Program-made: the position numbers and the translations under genes | Shown: positions 42,068 to 51,521 of the stretch, piece by piece | Layout: the number at the start of each line of letters is the position of its first letter | How positions within the stretch are numbered: position 1 is the first letter of the stretch | Notes under the pieces: generated by a model | What the model was told of the DNA's origin: nothing | The model's database searches: none | What the model saw: only the letters and a program-made list of their open reading frames with translations | Origin: Nocardioides potassii | Lineage (GTDB): Bacteria; Actinomycetota; Actinomycetes; Propionibacteriales; Nocardioidaceae | Length of the DNA stretch: 64,000 bases | Assembly (NCBI RefSeq): GCF_021648885.1 | Contig: NZ_JAKJHZ010000007.1 | Span: forward strand, 186,001-250,000 | Direction of reading: 5' to 3'

Positions 42068-43958
42068 CCTGGCGGTCGGGCTCGGGGAGCACGACCTGCG
42101 CCTGGGACTTCTCTCCGGCGATCTCGCCGATGATGTTGACCCGGCGCACCGCCTCGCGCAGCTCGGCCGCGAAGGCCTCGCGCGCGGAGCCGACGCCGTC
42201 CCCGCCGTCGAGCAGACCCTTGTGCCGCGCCAGCGCCATCGCCGTGCGGAACAGCTCGAGCGAGATCGACTCGGCGCTCGCGACCCGACGCTGGAGCGCC
42301 CACTGCTGGCCGACGGCGAGCGAGTCCTGGAGCAGGTCGTCCTCGTCGATCGGGCTGTCGCCGCGGTCGGCGAGCCGGTCGGCCACGACGAGGTAGGCGT
42401 CCAGGAACGGGCGCAGCACGAGGTGCGAGAGGTGGGGGCGCGCGGAGACGAGCAGCTCGCGCGCCCTCGTCGGTGACAGGTCGCTGACGTCCTCGCCGAC
42501 CAGCAGCTGGAGCTCGGTGCGCAGGTCGTCCTCGAAGCCGGCGCGGCCCGGGAAGAAGAACTCGAACTTGAGGAGGTCCCGCATCCGCTTGGCCTCCTCC
42601 CAGCCGACCTGCAGCTCGCCGCCGGCAGGCAGCTCTGCGTCGGGCTCCAGCTCGCTGACGGTGAGCAGCGCGAGCTCACCGATCGCGCGCTCGACGAGGA
42701 TGTGGATGACCGTGTTGCGGTAGAACGCGGCGACCAGGTGCTGGTCGTCCCCGATCTTCCAGACCGGCTCGGTCCCGGCGTCGTACGCCGTCAGCACACC
42801 GCTGCGGGCCAGCTCGGCGAGCGCGCGGCGGATGGTCGAGCGGTCCCGCAGGTCGGCGGCGCCCGCGACCGGCCAGTGTCGCGCCTCGATGTAGGCCGCG
42901 AGCGGCTCGACGGTGTCGAGGACCTCGTCGACGGTCAGTGCGCGGTCGGCGCCGAGCAGCGCGAGGCTCACGATGGCCGTCACCGTCACCGGCGTGGCGC
43001 GGTTGAGCCGGTGGGAGATGTCGAGCGCGACCCGCTCGACGGCCGCGTGCCCGGTGACGCCGTCCGCCTCGAGCTCGGCCATCCGCTCGCGCAGCGAGAA
43101 AGGCTCGCCGACGGTGAGGTAGGCGCGGCCGAGGCGGTTGCGCTGGAGACGGGCGAAACGGACCAGCCAGCGCCAGTCCTCCGGGGTCTTCGTGGCGCCG
43201 CGCGCCTCGTCGGTCATCAGCGAGACCTCGTGGAGCTGGTCGTAGACCACGGACATCGGCACGACCTGGACGTCGGGCGCCTCGTCTCCCTCGACGGTGT
43301 CGGTGAGGTACTTCAGGATGCCGTGCACCGGCGGGCGGAGCTTGCCGGTGCGGGTGCGACCGCCCTCGATCGACCATGCGAGGTTGCGCTTGTTGGTCAC
43401 CATCTGGCGGATGTAGGAGCGCAGGGCGAGCCGGTAGACCGGGATCTCCTGCGTCGAGCGGCGGATGAAGATGAGGCCCGTACGACTGGCGATGGTGCCG
43501 ATGACGGGCAGGTTCAGGTTGGCCCCGCCGAACGTGTACGTCGGCGAGAACCGCCGGGCCGCCAACGCGTTGGGGATCACCATGCCGTCGAGGTAGGACC
43601 GGTGGCTGAACGCGAGCGCGAGGCTGTGGGAGCGGTCGAGGCGCTTGAGGGCGTGCATGTCGTCCTCGTCCACCAGCACGTCGTACGCCCGGAGGAACCA
43701 CTCGCCCAGCCGCACCCACCCCTGCGCGGTGCGGTCGTCGTGGTCGGCGGCCATCTCGTGCAGGTAGCCCTTCGCCTCCTCCCAGACCTCCGCCTCGGGA
43801 CGGCCCTGCTCGGTGGCCTGCTCGGCCACCGCGGCCTGGAACCGCTTGTCGTGGACGAGCTCGGTGACCTCCTGCGGCGGGGCGGCCGGGAGCCGCTCGC
43901 CGACGCTCCTCGGCAGCGCGGAGCGGGCCAGGTCACGGGCTCGTCGGACGGCAGTCAC
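42057..43958 (-). CDS. plsB: Glycerol-3-phosphate acyltransferase (PlsB-like)
   Basis: Protein of 633 residues from a GTG at 43958 with GGTGGGAAG upstream; a longer frame would run into the tRNA gene. It adds the first acyl chain to glycerol 3-phosphate. The acyltransferase blocks are FSHRSYLDGMV (HX4D) near 150, GLIFIRRS near 192, WSIEGGRTRTGKL near 222 and VVPMSVVYDQ near 250. A long alpha-helical C-terminus is typical of PlsB. First gene of the three-gene glycerolipid operon. Confidence 0.92.
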   Translation of the reverse strand: MTAVRRARDLARSALPRSVGERLPAAPPQEVTELVHDKRFQAAVAEQATEQGRPEAEVWEEAKGYLHEMAADHDDRTAQGWVRLGEWFLRAYDVLVDEDDMHALKRLDRSHSLALAFSHRSYLDGMVIPNALAARRFSPTYTFGGANLNLPVIGTIASRTGLIFIRRSTQEIPVYRLALRSYIRQMVTNKRNLAWSIEGGRTRTGKLRPPVHGILKYLTDTVEGDEAPDVQVVPMSVVYDQLHEVSLMTDEARGATKTPEDWRWLVRFARLQRNRLGRAYLTVGEPFSLRERMAELEADGVTGHAAVERVALDISHRLNRATPVTVTAIVSLALLGADRALTVDEVLDTVEPLAAYIEARHWPVAGAADLRDRSTIRRALAELARSGVLTAYDAGTEPVWKIGDDQHLVAAFYRNTVIHILVERAIGELALLTVSELEPDAELPAGGELQVGWEEAKRMRDLLKFEFFFPGRAGFEDDLRTELQLLVGEDVSDLSPTRARELLVSARPHLSHLVLRPFLDAYLVVADRLADRGDSPIDEDDLLQDSLAVGQQWALQRRVASAESISLELFRTAMALARHKGLLDGGDGVGSAREAFAAELREAVRRVNIIGEIAGEKSQAQVVLPEPDRQDAG

Positions 43959-44101
43959 GTCTTCCCACCGCTCCTTCCCGCTCGCGCGCAACGGCGAGCA
44001 CAGGTGTGCGCCGAAACGTACCGCCGCGCGCGCTCCCTGACCACGGCCCCGCGGGGATTCGCGGACCCGCTGCCGTTTTCCTGGTGCCCCACGCCCTCCG
44101 G

Positions 44102-44107
44102 TATGGT
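44102..44107 (+). promoter_or_regulatory. Probable -10 box of the tRNA-Ser gene
   Basis: TATGGT ends 7 bases before the tRNA 5' end. A -35 match is weak (TTCCTG or TCCTGG near 44079). Confidence 0.45.
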
Positions 44108-44114
44108 CTCCCGC

Positions 44115-44204
44115 GGTGGCGTGTCCGAGCGGCCGAAGGTGCAACACTCGAAATGTTGTGTGGGGTCACACCCACCGTGGGTTCAAATCCCACCGCCACC
44201 GCCA
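44115..44204 (+). tRNA. tRNA-Ser (anticodon CGA)
   Basis: The acceptor stem pairs GGTGGCG (44115-44121) with CGCCACC (44194-44200), followed by G and an encoded CCA. The anticodon stem CAACA/TGTTG holds the loop CTCGAAA, giving anticodon CGA for UCG codons. A long extra arm marks a class II tRNA, and the T arm is GTGGG-TTCAAAT-CCCAC. It lies alone between the lipid operon and an alcohol dehydrogenase gene. Confidence 0.97.
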
Positions 44205-44206
44205 TT

Positions 44207-44239
44207 GATCGGGCCGGTCCTCCATGGGCCGGCCCGATC
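44207..44239 (+). terminator. Hairpin after tRNA-Ser
   Basis: Perfect 11-bp arms GATCGGGCCGG (44207-44217) and complement (44229-44239) with an 11-base loop, 2 bp after the tRNA. Confidence 0.8.
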
Positions 44240-44374
44240 TGTGCGTCTCGAGGACGTCGGTCGCAGACGCGCAGGCATTGGTGCTCGTACGACGCCCGCC
44301 CCACGCTCGCGCCCGTTCGGCCGTCCGACCAGTGCCCGCGCGTCTCCGTGATTCGCGTGCGGCAGGATCGCGGC

Positions 44375-45412
44375 ATGCGCGCCGTGGTCGTCGACGAGGT
44401 CCGTTCGCAGCCCGAGGTGCGGGAGGTGCCCGATCCGTCGGCGCCGGCCGGCGGGGTCGTCGTACGGGTCGCGGCGACGGGGGTGTGCCGCAGCGACTGG
44501 CACGCGTGGGCCGGGCACGACGACATCGTCTTCCCGCACGTGCCGGGCCACGAGCTCGCCGGGGAGGTGGTCGAGGTCGGGACGGGCGTCGAGCGCTGGC
44601 GGGCGGGCGACCGGGTGACCGTGCCGTTCGTCTGCGGCTGCGGAAAGTGCGAGTGGTGCCGGCAGGGCGACGCGCAGGTGTGCCCCGACCAGCACCAGCC
44701 GGGCTTCACCCACTGGGGGTCCTTCGCCGAGCGCGTCGCGCTGCACGCCGCCGACACGAACCTCGTCGCGATCCCCGACGGCGTCGAGATGACCGCCGCC
44801 GCCAGCCTGGGCTGCCGGTTCGCCACGGCCCACCGCGCGCTCCTCGCCCGTGCCCGCGTCCGACCGGGCGAGTGGGTCACGGTCGTCGGCTCCGGCGGCG
44901 TCGGGCTCAGTGCGGTGATCATCGCCAAGGCCGTCGGTGCCCGCGTGGTCGCGGTCGACCGCAACCCCCAGGCCCTCGCCGCGGCCGCGAGCCTCGGCGC
45001 GGACCACACGGTAGTCGCGGACGGCACCGACGTACCGGCCGCCGTCGCCGACCTCACCGGAGGCGGCAGCCACGTCTCGGTCGACGCGGTCGGCAGCGAG
45101 CAGACCGGTGCGGACGCGATCCTCGCCCTCCGCCGCCGCGGCCGGCTCGCGCAGGTCGGCCTGCTGCCGCCGATCGAGGGCCACCCTCGGGTACCGATGG
45201 CGCGCGTCATCGGCTGGGAGCTCGACCTCCTCGGCAGCCACGGCATGGCCGCCGCCGACTACCCCGCGATGCTCGCGCTCATCGAGTCCGGCGACCTTCG
45301 GCCACAGCTGCTCGTCGAGCGGGTCATCGGCCTCGAGGAGGCGGCCGCCCTGCTGCCGGTCTTCGACTCAGCGATGGTCGCCGGGATGACGATCGTCGAC
45401 CCCGCCCGCTGA
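44375..45412 (+). CDS. Zinc-dependent alcohol dehydrogenase
   Basis: Medium-chain dehydrogenase of 345 residues. Catalytic-zinc ligands are seen in GVCRSDWHAW (Cys near 36), PGHELAGEV (His/Glu near 60) and a Cys in the SLGCRFATAHRAL region near 147. The structural-zinc loop is CGCGKCEWCRQGDAQVC near 90. The nucleotide fold GSGGVGLSAVIIAKA is near 172 and an acidic VVAVDRN near 195 favours NAD(H). The start ATG has only a weak ribosome site. The substrate is unknown. Confidence 0.9.
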   Translation: MRAVVVDEVRSQPEVREVPDPSAPAGGVVVRVAATGVCRSDWHAWAGHDDIVFPHVPGHELAGEVVEVGTGVERWRAGDRVTVPFVCGCGKCEWCRQGDAQVCPDQHQPGFTHWGSFAERVALHAADTNLVAIPDGVEMTAAASLGCRFATAHRALLARARVRPGEWVTVVGSGGVGLSAVIIAKAVGARVVAVDRNPQALAAAASLGADHTVVADGTDVPAAVADLTGGGSHVSVDAVGSEQTGADAILALRRRGRLAQVGLLPPIEGHPRVPMARVIGWELDLLGSHGMAAADYPAMLALIESGDLRPQLLVERVIGLEEAAALLPVFDSAMVAGMTIVDPAR

Positions 45413-45445
45413 GGTGGGGATCCATCACGCGCGGCACAGGAGCGG

Positions 45446-45913
45446 TCAGACCGGGTCGGTGACGTCCGCGACCTGCGCGTCGAAGTGGCGTACGACGTCG
45501 TCGGCGGCGAGCGTCGCGGCGACGCCGTGCCCGCCGGCACCCAGCGAGATCGTGCGGCCGACGATGCGTTCGTCGGCGACCACCGGCAGGGCGGCGCGTG
45601 AGCCGAACGGCGTGATCGTGCCGCGCTCGTAACCGGTCACCTCGCGGGCGGCGTCGGCGTCGGGCATCGAGATCCGGTTGACGCCGAGGAGGGCGCGCAG
45701 CTTGGGCCAGGAGATCTGGCGGTCGCCGGGGACGAGCACGAAGAGGTGGTCGCCCTCGCCGCGCCGCACGACCATCGTCTTCACGATCGCGGACGGGTCC
45801 ACCCCGCGCGCGGCGGCGGCCTCGGCGAGCGAGCCGACCCGGCCGTGCCGGGTGACGGTGTGCTCCAGGCCGGACTCGGCCAGCGCGACGGTCGCGGGTG
45901 TCTCGTCGTCCAC
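45446..45913 (-). CDS. YbaK/EbsC-type aminoacyl-tRNA deacylase
   Basis: Protein of 155 residues in the family that hydrolyses mischarged tRNA such as Cys- or Ala-tRNA(Pro). The expected fold elements are IVKTMVVRRGEGDHLFVLVPGD with the conserved Lys (near 45), GYERGTITPFG near 94 and the final SLGAGGHG. It starts at a GTG. Convergent with the alcohol dehydrogenase and divergent from the TetR gene. Exact tRNA specificity is unknown. Confidence 0.85.
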   Translation of the reverse strand: MDDETPATVALAESGLEHTVTRHGRVGSLAEAAAARGVDPSAIVKTMVVRRGEGDHLFVLVPGDRQISWPKLRALLGVNRISMPDADAAREVTGYERGTITPFGSRAALPVVADERIVGRTISLGAGGHGVAATLAADDVVRHFDAQVADVTDPV

Positions 45914-45965
45914 GGGTCGAGCGTACGACCGCGGGCGCAGGTGGACCCCGTCGATTCGGAACTAT

Positions 45966-45980
45966 TTGCACTGAGTGCAA
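45966..45980. promoter_or_regulatory. Perfect palindromic operator before the TetR gene
   Basis: TTGCACT-G-AGTGCAA, 7-bp arms with a 1-bp centre, ends 11 bp before the TetR start. Such a site next to a TetR gene is the usual place for autorepression, which would also cover the MMPL gene downstream. Confidence 0.75.
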
Positions 45981-45991
45981 CAATCGACGGC

Positions 45992-46651
45992 ATGTCCACC
46001 TCGCCCGCCGCCGACGGTCGGGGCGCCCTGCGCCTCCAGCGCCGGGACGCCATCGTCGCGGCCGCCCGCACGCTGGCCGGGACGGGCGGGGCGGCCGGCT
46101 TCACGGTCGACCAGGTCGCACAGCTCGCAGGCGTCTCCCGGCGCACGGTCTTCAACCACTTCGCGACCGTCGACCATCTGCTGGTGGCGGTGTGCGAGCA
46201 GATCCTCGCCGAGGCGACGGCCGACATCCTCGCGCACGTGGACCGCGACACCTCGGCGCTGCCCGAGGGCGCCGCGGGTGGCTGCGCCGCGCTCGACGCG
46301 ATGGGCGAGGCCGCGCGCCAGGTCGACCTGGCCTCCGCGATCGTCACCATCCACCGGATGCTCGGGTGCCCCGAGCCCGGGGACGACCGGGCGCAGGCCA
46401 TCTCCCGCACGGCCTTCGACCACGTCGGCGGGCTGCTGCGCGAGCGCCTGCGCGAGCGGGCCCCGGGCCTCGACGCCGTCGACCTCGAGCTCGGGCTGTC
46501 GCTGATGTTCGCCGGGATCACGACCATCGCCGAGCTCTGGCTCGCGGCGCATCCCGAGCTCGAGCACGAGCTGACGCCGTCCGCTCGCGTGGACTGGGAT
46601 CGGCTGCTCGACCGGCTCGTCCACCGACTCCGCACCGGCAACGCCGGCTGA
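45992..46651 (+). CDS. TetR-family regulator
   Basis: Protein of 219 residues. The N-terminal helix-turn-helix (about 18-64) reads IVAAARTLAGTGGAAGFTV, then QLAGVSRRTVFNHFATVDHLL. The C-terminal ligand domain is ordinary in length. The ATG directly follows a palindromic operator. It lies 59 bp before the MMPL gene on the same strand and probably represses it and itself. Confidence 0.92.
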   Translation: MSTSPAADGRGALRLQRRDAIVAAARTLAGTGGAAGFTVDQVAQLAGVSRRTVFNHFATVDHLLVAVCEQILAEATADILAHVDRDTSALPEGAAGGCAALDAMGEAARQVDLASAIVTIHRMLGCPEPGDDRAQAISRTAFDHVGGLLRERLRERAPGLDAVDLELGLSLMFAGITTIAELWLAAHPELEHELTPSARVDWDRLLDRLVHRLRTGNAG

Positions 46652-46710
46652 GACCACTCCGGCAACAACACCGGCAACAGCACCAGCAACCGAAAGGCCA
46701 CCCGTCCGTC

Positions 46711-49215
46711 ATGGCTGAGCTCCTCTACCGCATCGGTCGCCTCGCAGCGCGCCGCCACTGGTCCGTGATCGGCGCCTGGCTCGCGGTGCTGGTCGTGACC
46801 GGCGTGACGTACGCGTCGTTCGCCGGCACGCTGTCGTCGTCGATCACCCTGCCCGACACACCGACCACCCAGGTGTCCGGGCAGCTGGAGCGCGACTTCG
46901 ACGGCACCGGCGGGGGCAACGGCACGATCGTCGTGGAGTCCACCGACGGTTCGGCCCTCTCGACCGAGCAGCAGCGGGCTGTCACGGACCTCTTCGACCG
47001 CATCACGGCGGTCGACGGCGTCTCCGAGGTCACCGACCCCTTCGCCACGCAGCAGCGCGTCGACGACGGCGCACGAAAGGTGGCCGAGGGTCGTACGCAG
47101 CTCAACGAGGGGCTGGCGAAGCTGAGCCAGGCGCAGGGCCAGATCGACGGCGGCCGCGCGGCCCTGGAGCAGCAGCGGCGGCAGGCCCGCGCCAACGGCA
47201 CGCTGGCCGCCGTACGCCCGCAGCTCGAGGCCGCGGAGCAGCAGCTCGACGACGGCCAGGCCGAGCTCGACCGCCAGCGCGCCAAGGTCGACGAGCAGCT
47301 CCCGCAGCTCGAGCAGGGAGAGACCCTGTCGCGGCTGTCGTCGGGCTACCGCACCGTCTCCGAGGACGGGTCGGCCGCCGTCGCCAACGTCGTCTTCGAC
47401 GTCGCGATCAACGAGGTCCCGGTCGAGACCAAGACCGCCATCGAGGACCTCGTCGCGGACGCCGACATCGCCGGCGTCGCGGTCCACCCCTCGCAGGACA
47501 TCGCGCAGACGGTCCCCTCCATCCTCGGCCCCGGCGAGGTCGCCGGTGTCGTGATCGCCGCGATCGTCCTGTTCCTCATGCTCGGCACGGTCCTCGGCGC
47601 CGCCCTGCCGCTCGTGACCGCGCTGCTCGGCGTCGGCGTCGCGTCGCTCGCCTCGCTGTCGTTCTCGGGCCTCGTCGAGTTCGTCTCCGTCACCCCGGTG
47701 CTCGGCGTGATGCTGGGCCTCGCGGTGGGCATCGACTACTCGCTCTTCATCATCAACCGCCACCGCCGCCAGCTCATGGAGGGCACCGAGCTCCACGACT
47801 CGATCGGCCTGGCCAACGGCACGTCCGGCAACGCCGTCGTCTTCGCCGGCGTCACGGTGATGGTCGCGCTGCTGGCGCTCAACGTCACCGGCGTCCCCTT
47901 CCTCGGGCTGATGGGCACCGTCGGCGCGGTCGCCGTGATGGTCGCGATCCTCATGGCCGTCACCCTCACCCCGGCGATCCTGTCGCTGGTGGGCCGGCGC
48001 ATCCTCCGCAAGCGCGAGCGCACCAGCCTCGGCGCCGGCGAGACGTCCCGCGACGCGGCCATCACCGACCAGGACCGCCCGATGAGCAACCGTCGCGCGT
48101 GGTCGGTCCTCGGACTCGGCGTCGCCGTGCTGCTGGTCATCGCCGCACCGGCCACCCAGATGCGGCTCGGCCTTCCCGACGGCTCGACGCAGCCGCCGGA
48201 CTCGCCCGCCTACCAGGCCTACGAGGTCCAGGCGGACAAGTTCGGCGAGGGCTCCAACGGCCCGCTGCTGGTCGTCGCCGACCTCCCCGGCGCCATCAGC
48301 GAGGACGACGTCACTGCCGAGCAGGCGACGATCGGCTCACAGATCGGCGACGTCTGGAACGTCCACGCCGTCGTGCCGATCGCCGCGTCCAAGGACCGTA
48401 CGGCGCTCGCCTTCCAGGTGGTGCCCAACGGGTCGCCCACCGACCAGTCGACCGCCGAGCTCGTGCAGAACCTCCGCTCGACCACCCTCAGCACCACGTC
48501 GGGGGGCGACGTCACCCTCGGCGTCGCGGGCAACGCGAGCGCGGGCATCGACATCTCCGACCAGCTGTCCAGCGTGCTCCCGGTCTACCTGCTGCTCGTC
48601 GTCGGCCTCTCGCTGCTGATCCTGGTCGTGGTGTTCCGCTCGATCCTGGTCCCGTTGACCGCGACGGTCGGGTTCGTCCTGTCGCTGCTCGCCGCCTTCG
48701 GCGGGATCACCGCGATCTTCCAGCTCGGCTTCCTCGGCAGTGTCTTCGGCGTGCACGCGCCTGGCCCCGTACTGAGCTTCCTGCCCATCATCGCGACGGG
48801 CATCCTCTTCGGGCTGGCGATGGACTACCAGCTCTTCCTCGTCTCGGGGATGCGGGAGGCCTACGCCCACGGTGCACCGGCCCGCGTCGCGGTCCAGCAC
48901 GGCCTGCGCGCCGGCCGGTCGGTCGTCACGGCCGCGGCGATCATCATGATCTCCGTCTTCGCGGGTTTCATCTTCTCCCACGACGCGACCATCAAGCCGA
49001 TCGGCTTCGGCCTCGCCTTCGGCGTGCTGCTCGACGCGTTCGTGGTGCGGATGCTGCTCATCCCCGCCGCGATGCACCTGCTCGGCGAGGCCGCCTGGTG
49101 GCTGCCGACGTGGCTGGACCGGCTGCTGCCGGACGTCGACGTCGAGGGCGCCAGGCTCGAGCGGAGCCACGCGCCGCAACCCGACGCGGACGCCGCAGCG
49201 CCGGTGTCGTCGTAG
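46711..49215 (+). CDS. MMPL/RND-family exporter
   Basis: Membrane protein of 834 residues with the twofold RND layout: one N-terminal helix, a first outer loop (about 40-265), six helices with [14 protein letters not shown] near 345, a second loop (about 490-620) and six more helices with [15 protein letters not shown] near 710. The first loop contains a long coiled coil (about 130-205, heptads rich in Gln/Leu/Glu) of a kind uncommon in the MMPL family. It is likely to export a lipid or drug, using the proton gradient. The Asp/Tyr pair GIDYS carries the family proton-relay residues. Confidence 0.9.
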   Translation: MAELLYRIGRLAARRHWSVIGAWLAVLVVTGVTYASFAGTLSSSITLPDTPTTQVSGQLERDFDGTGGGNGTIVVESTDGSALSTEQQRAVTDLFDRITAVDGVSEVTDPFATQQRVDDGARKVAEGRTQLNEGLAKLSQAQGQIDGGRAALEQQRRQARANGTLAAVRPQLEAAEQQLDDGQAELDRQRAKVDEQLPQLEQGETLSRLSSGYRTVSEDGSAAVANVVFDVAINEVPVETKTAIEDLVADADIAGVAVHPSQDIAQTVPSILGPGEVAGVVIAAIVLFLMLGTVLGAALPLVTALLGVGVASLASLSFSGLVEFVSVTPVLGVMLGLAVGIDYSLFIINRHRRQLMEGTELHDSIGLANGTSGNAVVFAGVTVMVALLALNVTGVPFLGLMGTVGAVAVMVAILMAVTLTPAILSLVGRRILRKRERTSLGAGETSRDAAITDQDRPMSNRRAWSVLGLGVAVLLVIAAPATQMRLGLPDGSTQPPDSPAYQAYEVQADKFGEGSNGPLLVVADLPGAISEDDVTAEQATIGSQIGDVWNVHAVVPIAASKDRTALAFQVVPNGSPTDQSTAELVQNLRSTTLSTTSGGDVTLGVAGNASAGIDISDQLSSVLPVYLLLVVGLSLLILVVVFRSILVPLTATVGFVLSLLAAFGGITAIFQLGFLGSVFGVHAPGPVLSFLPIIATGILFGLAMDYQLFLVSGMREAYAHGAPARVAVQHGLRAGRSVVTAAAIIMISVFAGFIFSHDATIKPIGFGLAFGVLLDAFVVRMLLIPAAMHLLGEAAWWLPTWLDRLLPDVDVEGARLERSHAPQPDADAAAPVSS

Positions 49216-49247
49216 GCGACCGCGCCGACGTGCCCGACAATGGTCCC

Positions 49248-50057
49248 GTGACCGAACCGCGACCCGTCCGCACCTGGCTGACCGACATGGACGGGGTGCT
49301 GGTCCGCGAGGAGGACCCGATCCCGGGCGCGAAGGAGTTCATCGCGAGCCTCCGCGAGCACGGCATCCCGTTCCTGGTGCTGACGAACAACTCGATCTTC
49401 ACCCCACGCGACCTGCGCGTGCGGCTGCTGCGCAGCAGCGGCATCGACGTGCCGGAGGAGTCGATCTGGACGTCAGCGCTGGCGACGGCGCAGTTTCTGG
49501 ACGACCAGCGTCCGGGAGGCTCGGCGTACGTCGTCGGCGAGGCAGGCCTGACGGCGGCGGTGCACGACATCGGCTACGTCATGACCGACCAGGACCCCGA
49601 CTACGTCGTGCTCGGCGAGACCCGGACCTACTCGTTCGAGGCGATCACGCGGGCGATCCGCCTCATCAACGGGGGCGCGCGGTTCATCGCCACGAACCCC
49701 GACCCGAGCGGGCCGAGCGCGCAAGGGATGCTGCCGGCGACCGGCTCGGTGGCGGCGTTGATCAGCACGGCGACGGGACGCCAGCCGTACTTCATCGGCA
49801 AGCCCAACCCGCTCATGATGCGCAGCGCGCTCAACCAGATCGAGGCGCACTCCGAGACGACCGTGATGATCGGCGACCGGATGGACACCGACATCATCAG
49901 CGGGCTCGAGGCCGGGATGCGCACGATCCTCGTCGCCACGGGCGCGACCGAGCGCCACCAGGTCGAGGACTTCCCCTACCGCCCCACCCGGGTCGTCGAC
50001 TCGATCGCCGACGTCGTGCCGCTCGTCAGCGAGATGTACCTGCCCGAGGACGTCTGA
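49248..50057 (+). CDS. HAD-IIA phosphatase (NagD-like)
   Basis: Protein of 269 residues. The HAD nucleophile motif [15 protein letters not shown] is near residue 10, motif II LTNNS near 45, GKPNPLMM (Lys) near 185 and [13 protein letters not shown] near 207. This resembles NagD and related nucleotide or sugar phosphatases. GTG start; GACAAT ends 6 bases before it, so the message may be leaderless. It follows the MMPL gene by 32 bp. Confidence 0.9.
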   Translation: MTEPRPVRTWLTDMDGVLVREEDPIPGAKEFIASLREHGIPFLVLTNNSIFTPRDLRVRLLRSSGIDVPEESIWTSALATAQFLDDQRPGGSAYVVGEAGLTAAVHDIGYVMTDQDPDYVVLGETRTYSFEAITRAIRLINGGARFIATNPDPSGPSAQGMLPATGSVAALISTATGRQPYFIGKPNPLMMRSALNQIEAHSETTVMIGDRMDTDIISGLEAGMRTILVATGATERHQVEDFPYRPTRVVDSIADVVPLVSEMYLPEDV

Positions 50058-50070
50058 GTCCCTCCGGGCC

Positions 50071-50166
50071 TCACAGGACGAAGATCGCGATGACCACCGC
50101 GGTGATCAGCAGCGAGACCAGCAGGGATCCGGCACAGCCGAGGCGGTTGCTGAAGAAGAGGAACAC
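50071..50166 (-). CDS. 31-residue single-helix membrane protein
   Basis: A GTG at 50166 opens VFLFFSNRLGCAGSLLVSLL, followed by a hydrophobic end ITAVVIAIFVL and a TGA. SNRLGC is polar, then comes a transmembrane stretch of about 20 residues. I recognise the SNRLGCxGSLLVS pattern as a small protein widespread in actinobacteria, with no known role. It is convergent with the HAD gene (13 bp apart). A GGGGGCG sequence lies before the start. Confidence 0.7.
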   Translation of the reverse strand: MFLFFSNRLGCAGSLLVSLLITAVVIAIFVL

Positions 50167-50211
50167 GGCGCCCCCGTACCCAGGCGCCCTATCGTCATCC
50201 TCGGGGGTCGC

Positions 50212-50454
50212 CTATGCGGCGTGGCTCGGGAGCAGCCGGCGCACCAGGCGGCGCAGTGAGCTCTCCGGGGCCGTGGACCGCTGCAGCGGCAGCAGGTGGG
50301 TCAGTCCCTCGCGCTCGGCCATGAGCTGGATCGCGTCGTCCTCGTAGGACTGCGCCAGCTGCTCGGCCAGGTCCAGGTCGTCGCGGGCGACGGCACCCTC
50401 GATGGCGCGGGCGTAGGAGTCGTGCAGGTCGTTGAGCTCGTCGATGAGACGCAT
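50212..50454 (-). CDS. Conserved-type hypothetical protein, 80 residues
   Basis: ATG at 50454 with GAGGAG seven bases before. The protein is mostly helical and acidic (LIDELNDLHDSYARAIEGAV, DLAEQLAQSYEDDAIQLMAE) and ends in a basic tail (LRRLVRRLLPSHAA). No domain is recognised. It may be a small soluble two-helix protein. It is followed 45 bp later by the 31-residue membrane protein gene on the same strand. Confidence 0.75.
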   Translation of the reverse strand: MRLIDELNDLHDSYARAIEGAVARDDLDLAEQLAQSYEDDAIQLMAEREGLTHLLPLQRSTAPESSLRRLVRRLLPSHAA

Positions 50455-50563
50455 GGAACTCTCCTCGGTTCGGGTCCTCACCTCCAGTGTGGAGAACCGA
50501 TTGGAACGATCCAAGACCTCGACCGTGTGAGATTGCCCAATGGCGTCCGTCACGCCGCTCGTG

Positions 50564-51481
50564 TCACCAGGTGGCTTCGCGGCACTCCCGGGCCGGACTC
50601 ACCTCGACCTGGAGCGTCGCGTGCTCGATGCCGTGCACCTCGCGCAGCGTGGCCTGCGCCCCGGTCAGCACGGCCTGGGGATCCGCGCCGACCCCGGTGA
50701 CGAGGTGGGCCGTCGCGACGTTCATCCCCGAGGTCAGCGTCCAGGCATGGAGGTCGTGCACCTCCGCGACGCCGGCGACCCCCTCGAGGTCGCGCACGAC
50801 CGCGTCGAGGTCGAGGCCGTCGGGCGCGTGCTGGCCGAGGACGGCGAGCACCTCGCGACCGAGCATCATGGCCCGAGCCGCCACGAAGACACCGATCGCC
50901 ACCGCGACGATGGTGTCCCACCGCGCGGCGCCGGTGAGGGCGACCAGGACGCCGGCGGCGATCACGCCGACACTGCCAGCGGCGTCGGCCATCACCTCGA
51001 GGTACGCACCCTTGACGTTGATCGACTCCTGCGCGCCGCCGCGCAGCAGCGCCAGGCAGACCAGGTTGACCCCCAGTCCGACGACGCCGACCACCAGCAT
51101 CGGCCCGGAGGACACCGCGGCGTCGTCGCCGATGCGTCGTACGGCCTCCACCACGACGTAGACGCTGACGCCCAGCATGATGAGGACGGTGAACCCGGAG
51201 GCGAACACCTCGGCCCGGTAGGAGCCATACGTACGACGACCGCTGTCGTCGGGCCGGGTGGCGATCTTCGTCGCGACGAGCGCGGCGCCGAGAGCCACCA
51301 CGTCGGCCGCCATGTGACCGGCGTCGGAGATCAGGGCCAGCGAGCCGCTGACCAGGCCGACCGCCAGCTCGACGCCGAAGAAGGCCGCGACGAGGCCGAA
51401 GGCGACGGCGAGGCGCCAGCGGTGCCGGCCACCTGCGTGCGCACCGCCGTGGGAGTGGCCGTGCGCGTGTCCGTGCCCCAT
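50564..51481 (-). CDS. CDF-family cation efflux protein
   Basis: Membrane protein of 305 residues, CzcD/ZitB-like, that exports Zn2+ or similar ions in exchange for protons. A His-rich N-terminus (HGHAHGHSHGGAHAGGRH) precedes six helices; the metal site HxxxD is in SDAGHMAADV near 53 and again in EVMADAAGS near 163. A C-terminal cytoplasmic domain (about 215-305) contains HDLHAWTLTSG. GGAGG lies close before the ATG. Confidence 0.93.
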   Translation of the reverse strand: MGHGHAHGHSHGGAHAGGRHRWRLAVAFGLVAAFFGVELAVGLVSGSLALISDAGHMAADVVALGAALVATKIATRPDDSGRRTYGSYRAEVFASGFTVLIMLGVSVYVVVEAVRRIGDDAAVSSGPMLVVGVVGLGVNLVCLALLRGGAQESINVKGAYLEVMADAAGSVGVIAAGVLVALTGAARWDTIVAVAIGVFVAARAMMLGREVLAVLGQHAPDGLDLDAVVRDLEGVAGVAEVHDLHAWTLTSGMNVATAHLVTGVGADPQAVLTGAQATLREVHGIEHATLQVEVSPARECREATW

Positions 51482-51521
51482 CGATCCTCCGTCGAGCTGC
51501 CCTCGAGCTGGTCGCTCGATG

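Noticed and set aside
42057..44147. Longer start for the GPAT gene
   Set aside because: It would run into the tRNA-Ser gene; a GTG at 43958 has a suitable ribosome site and the family N-terminus.
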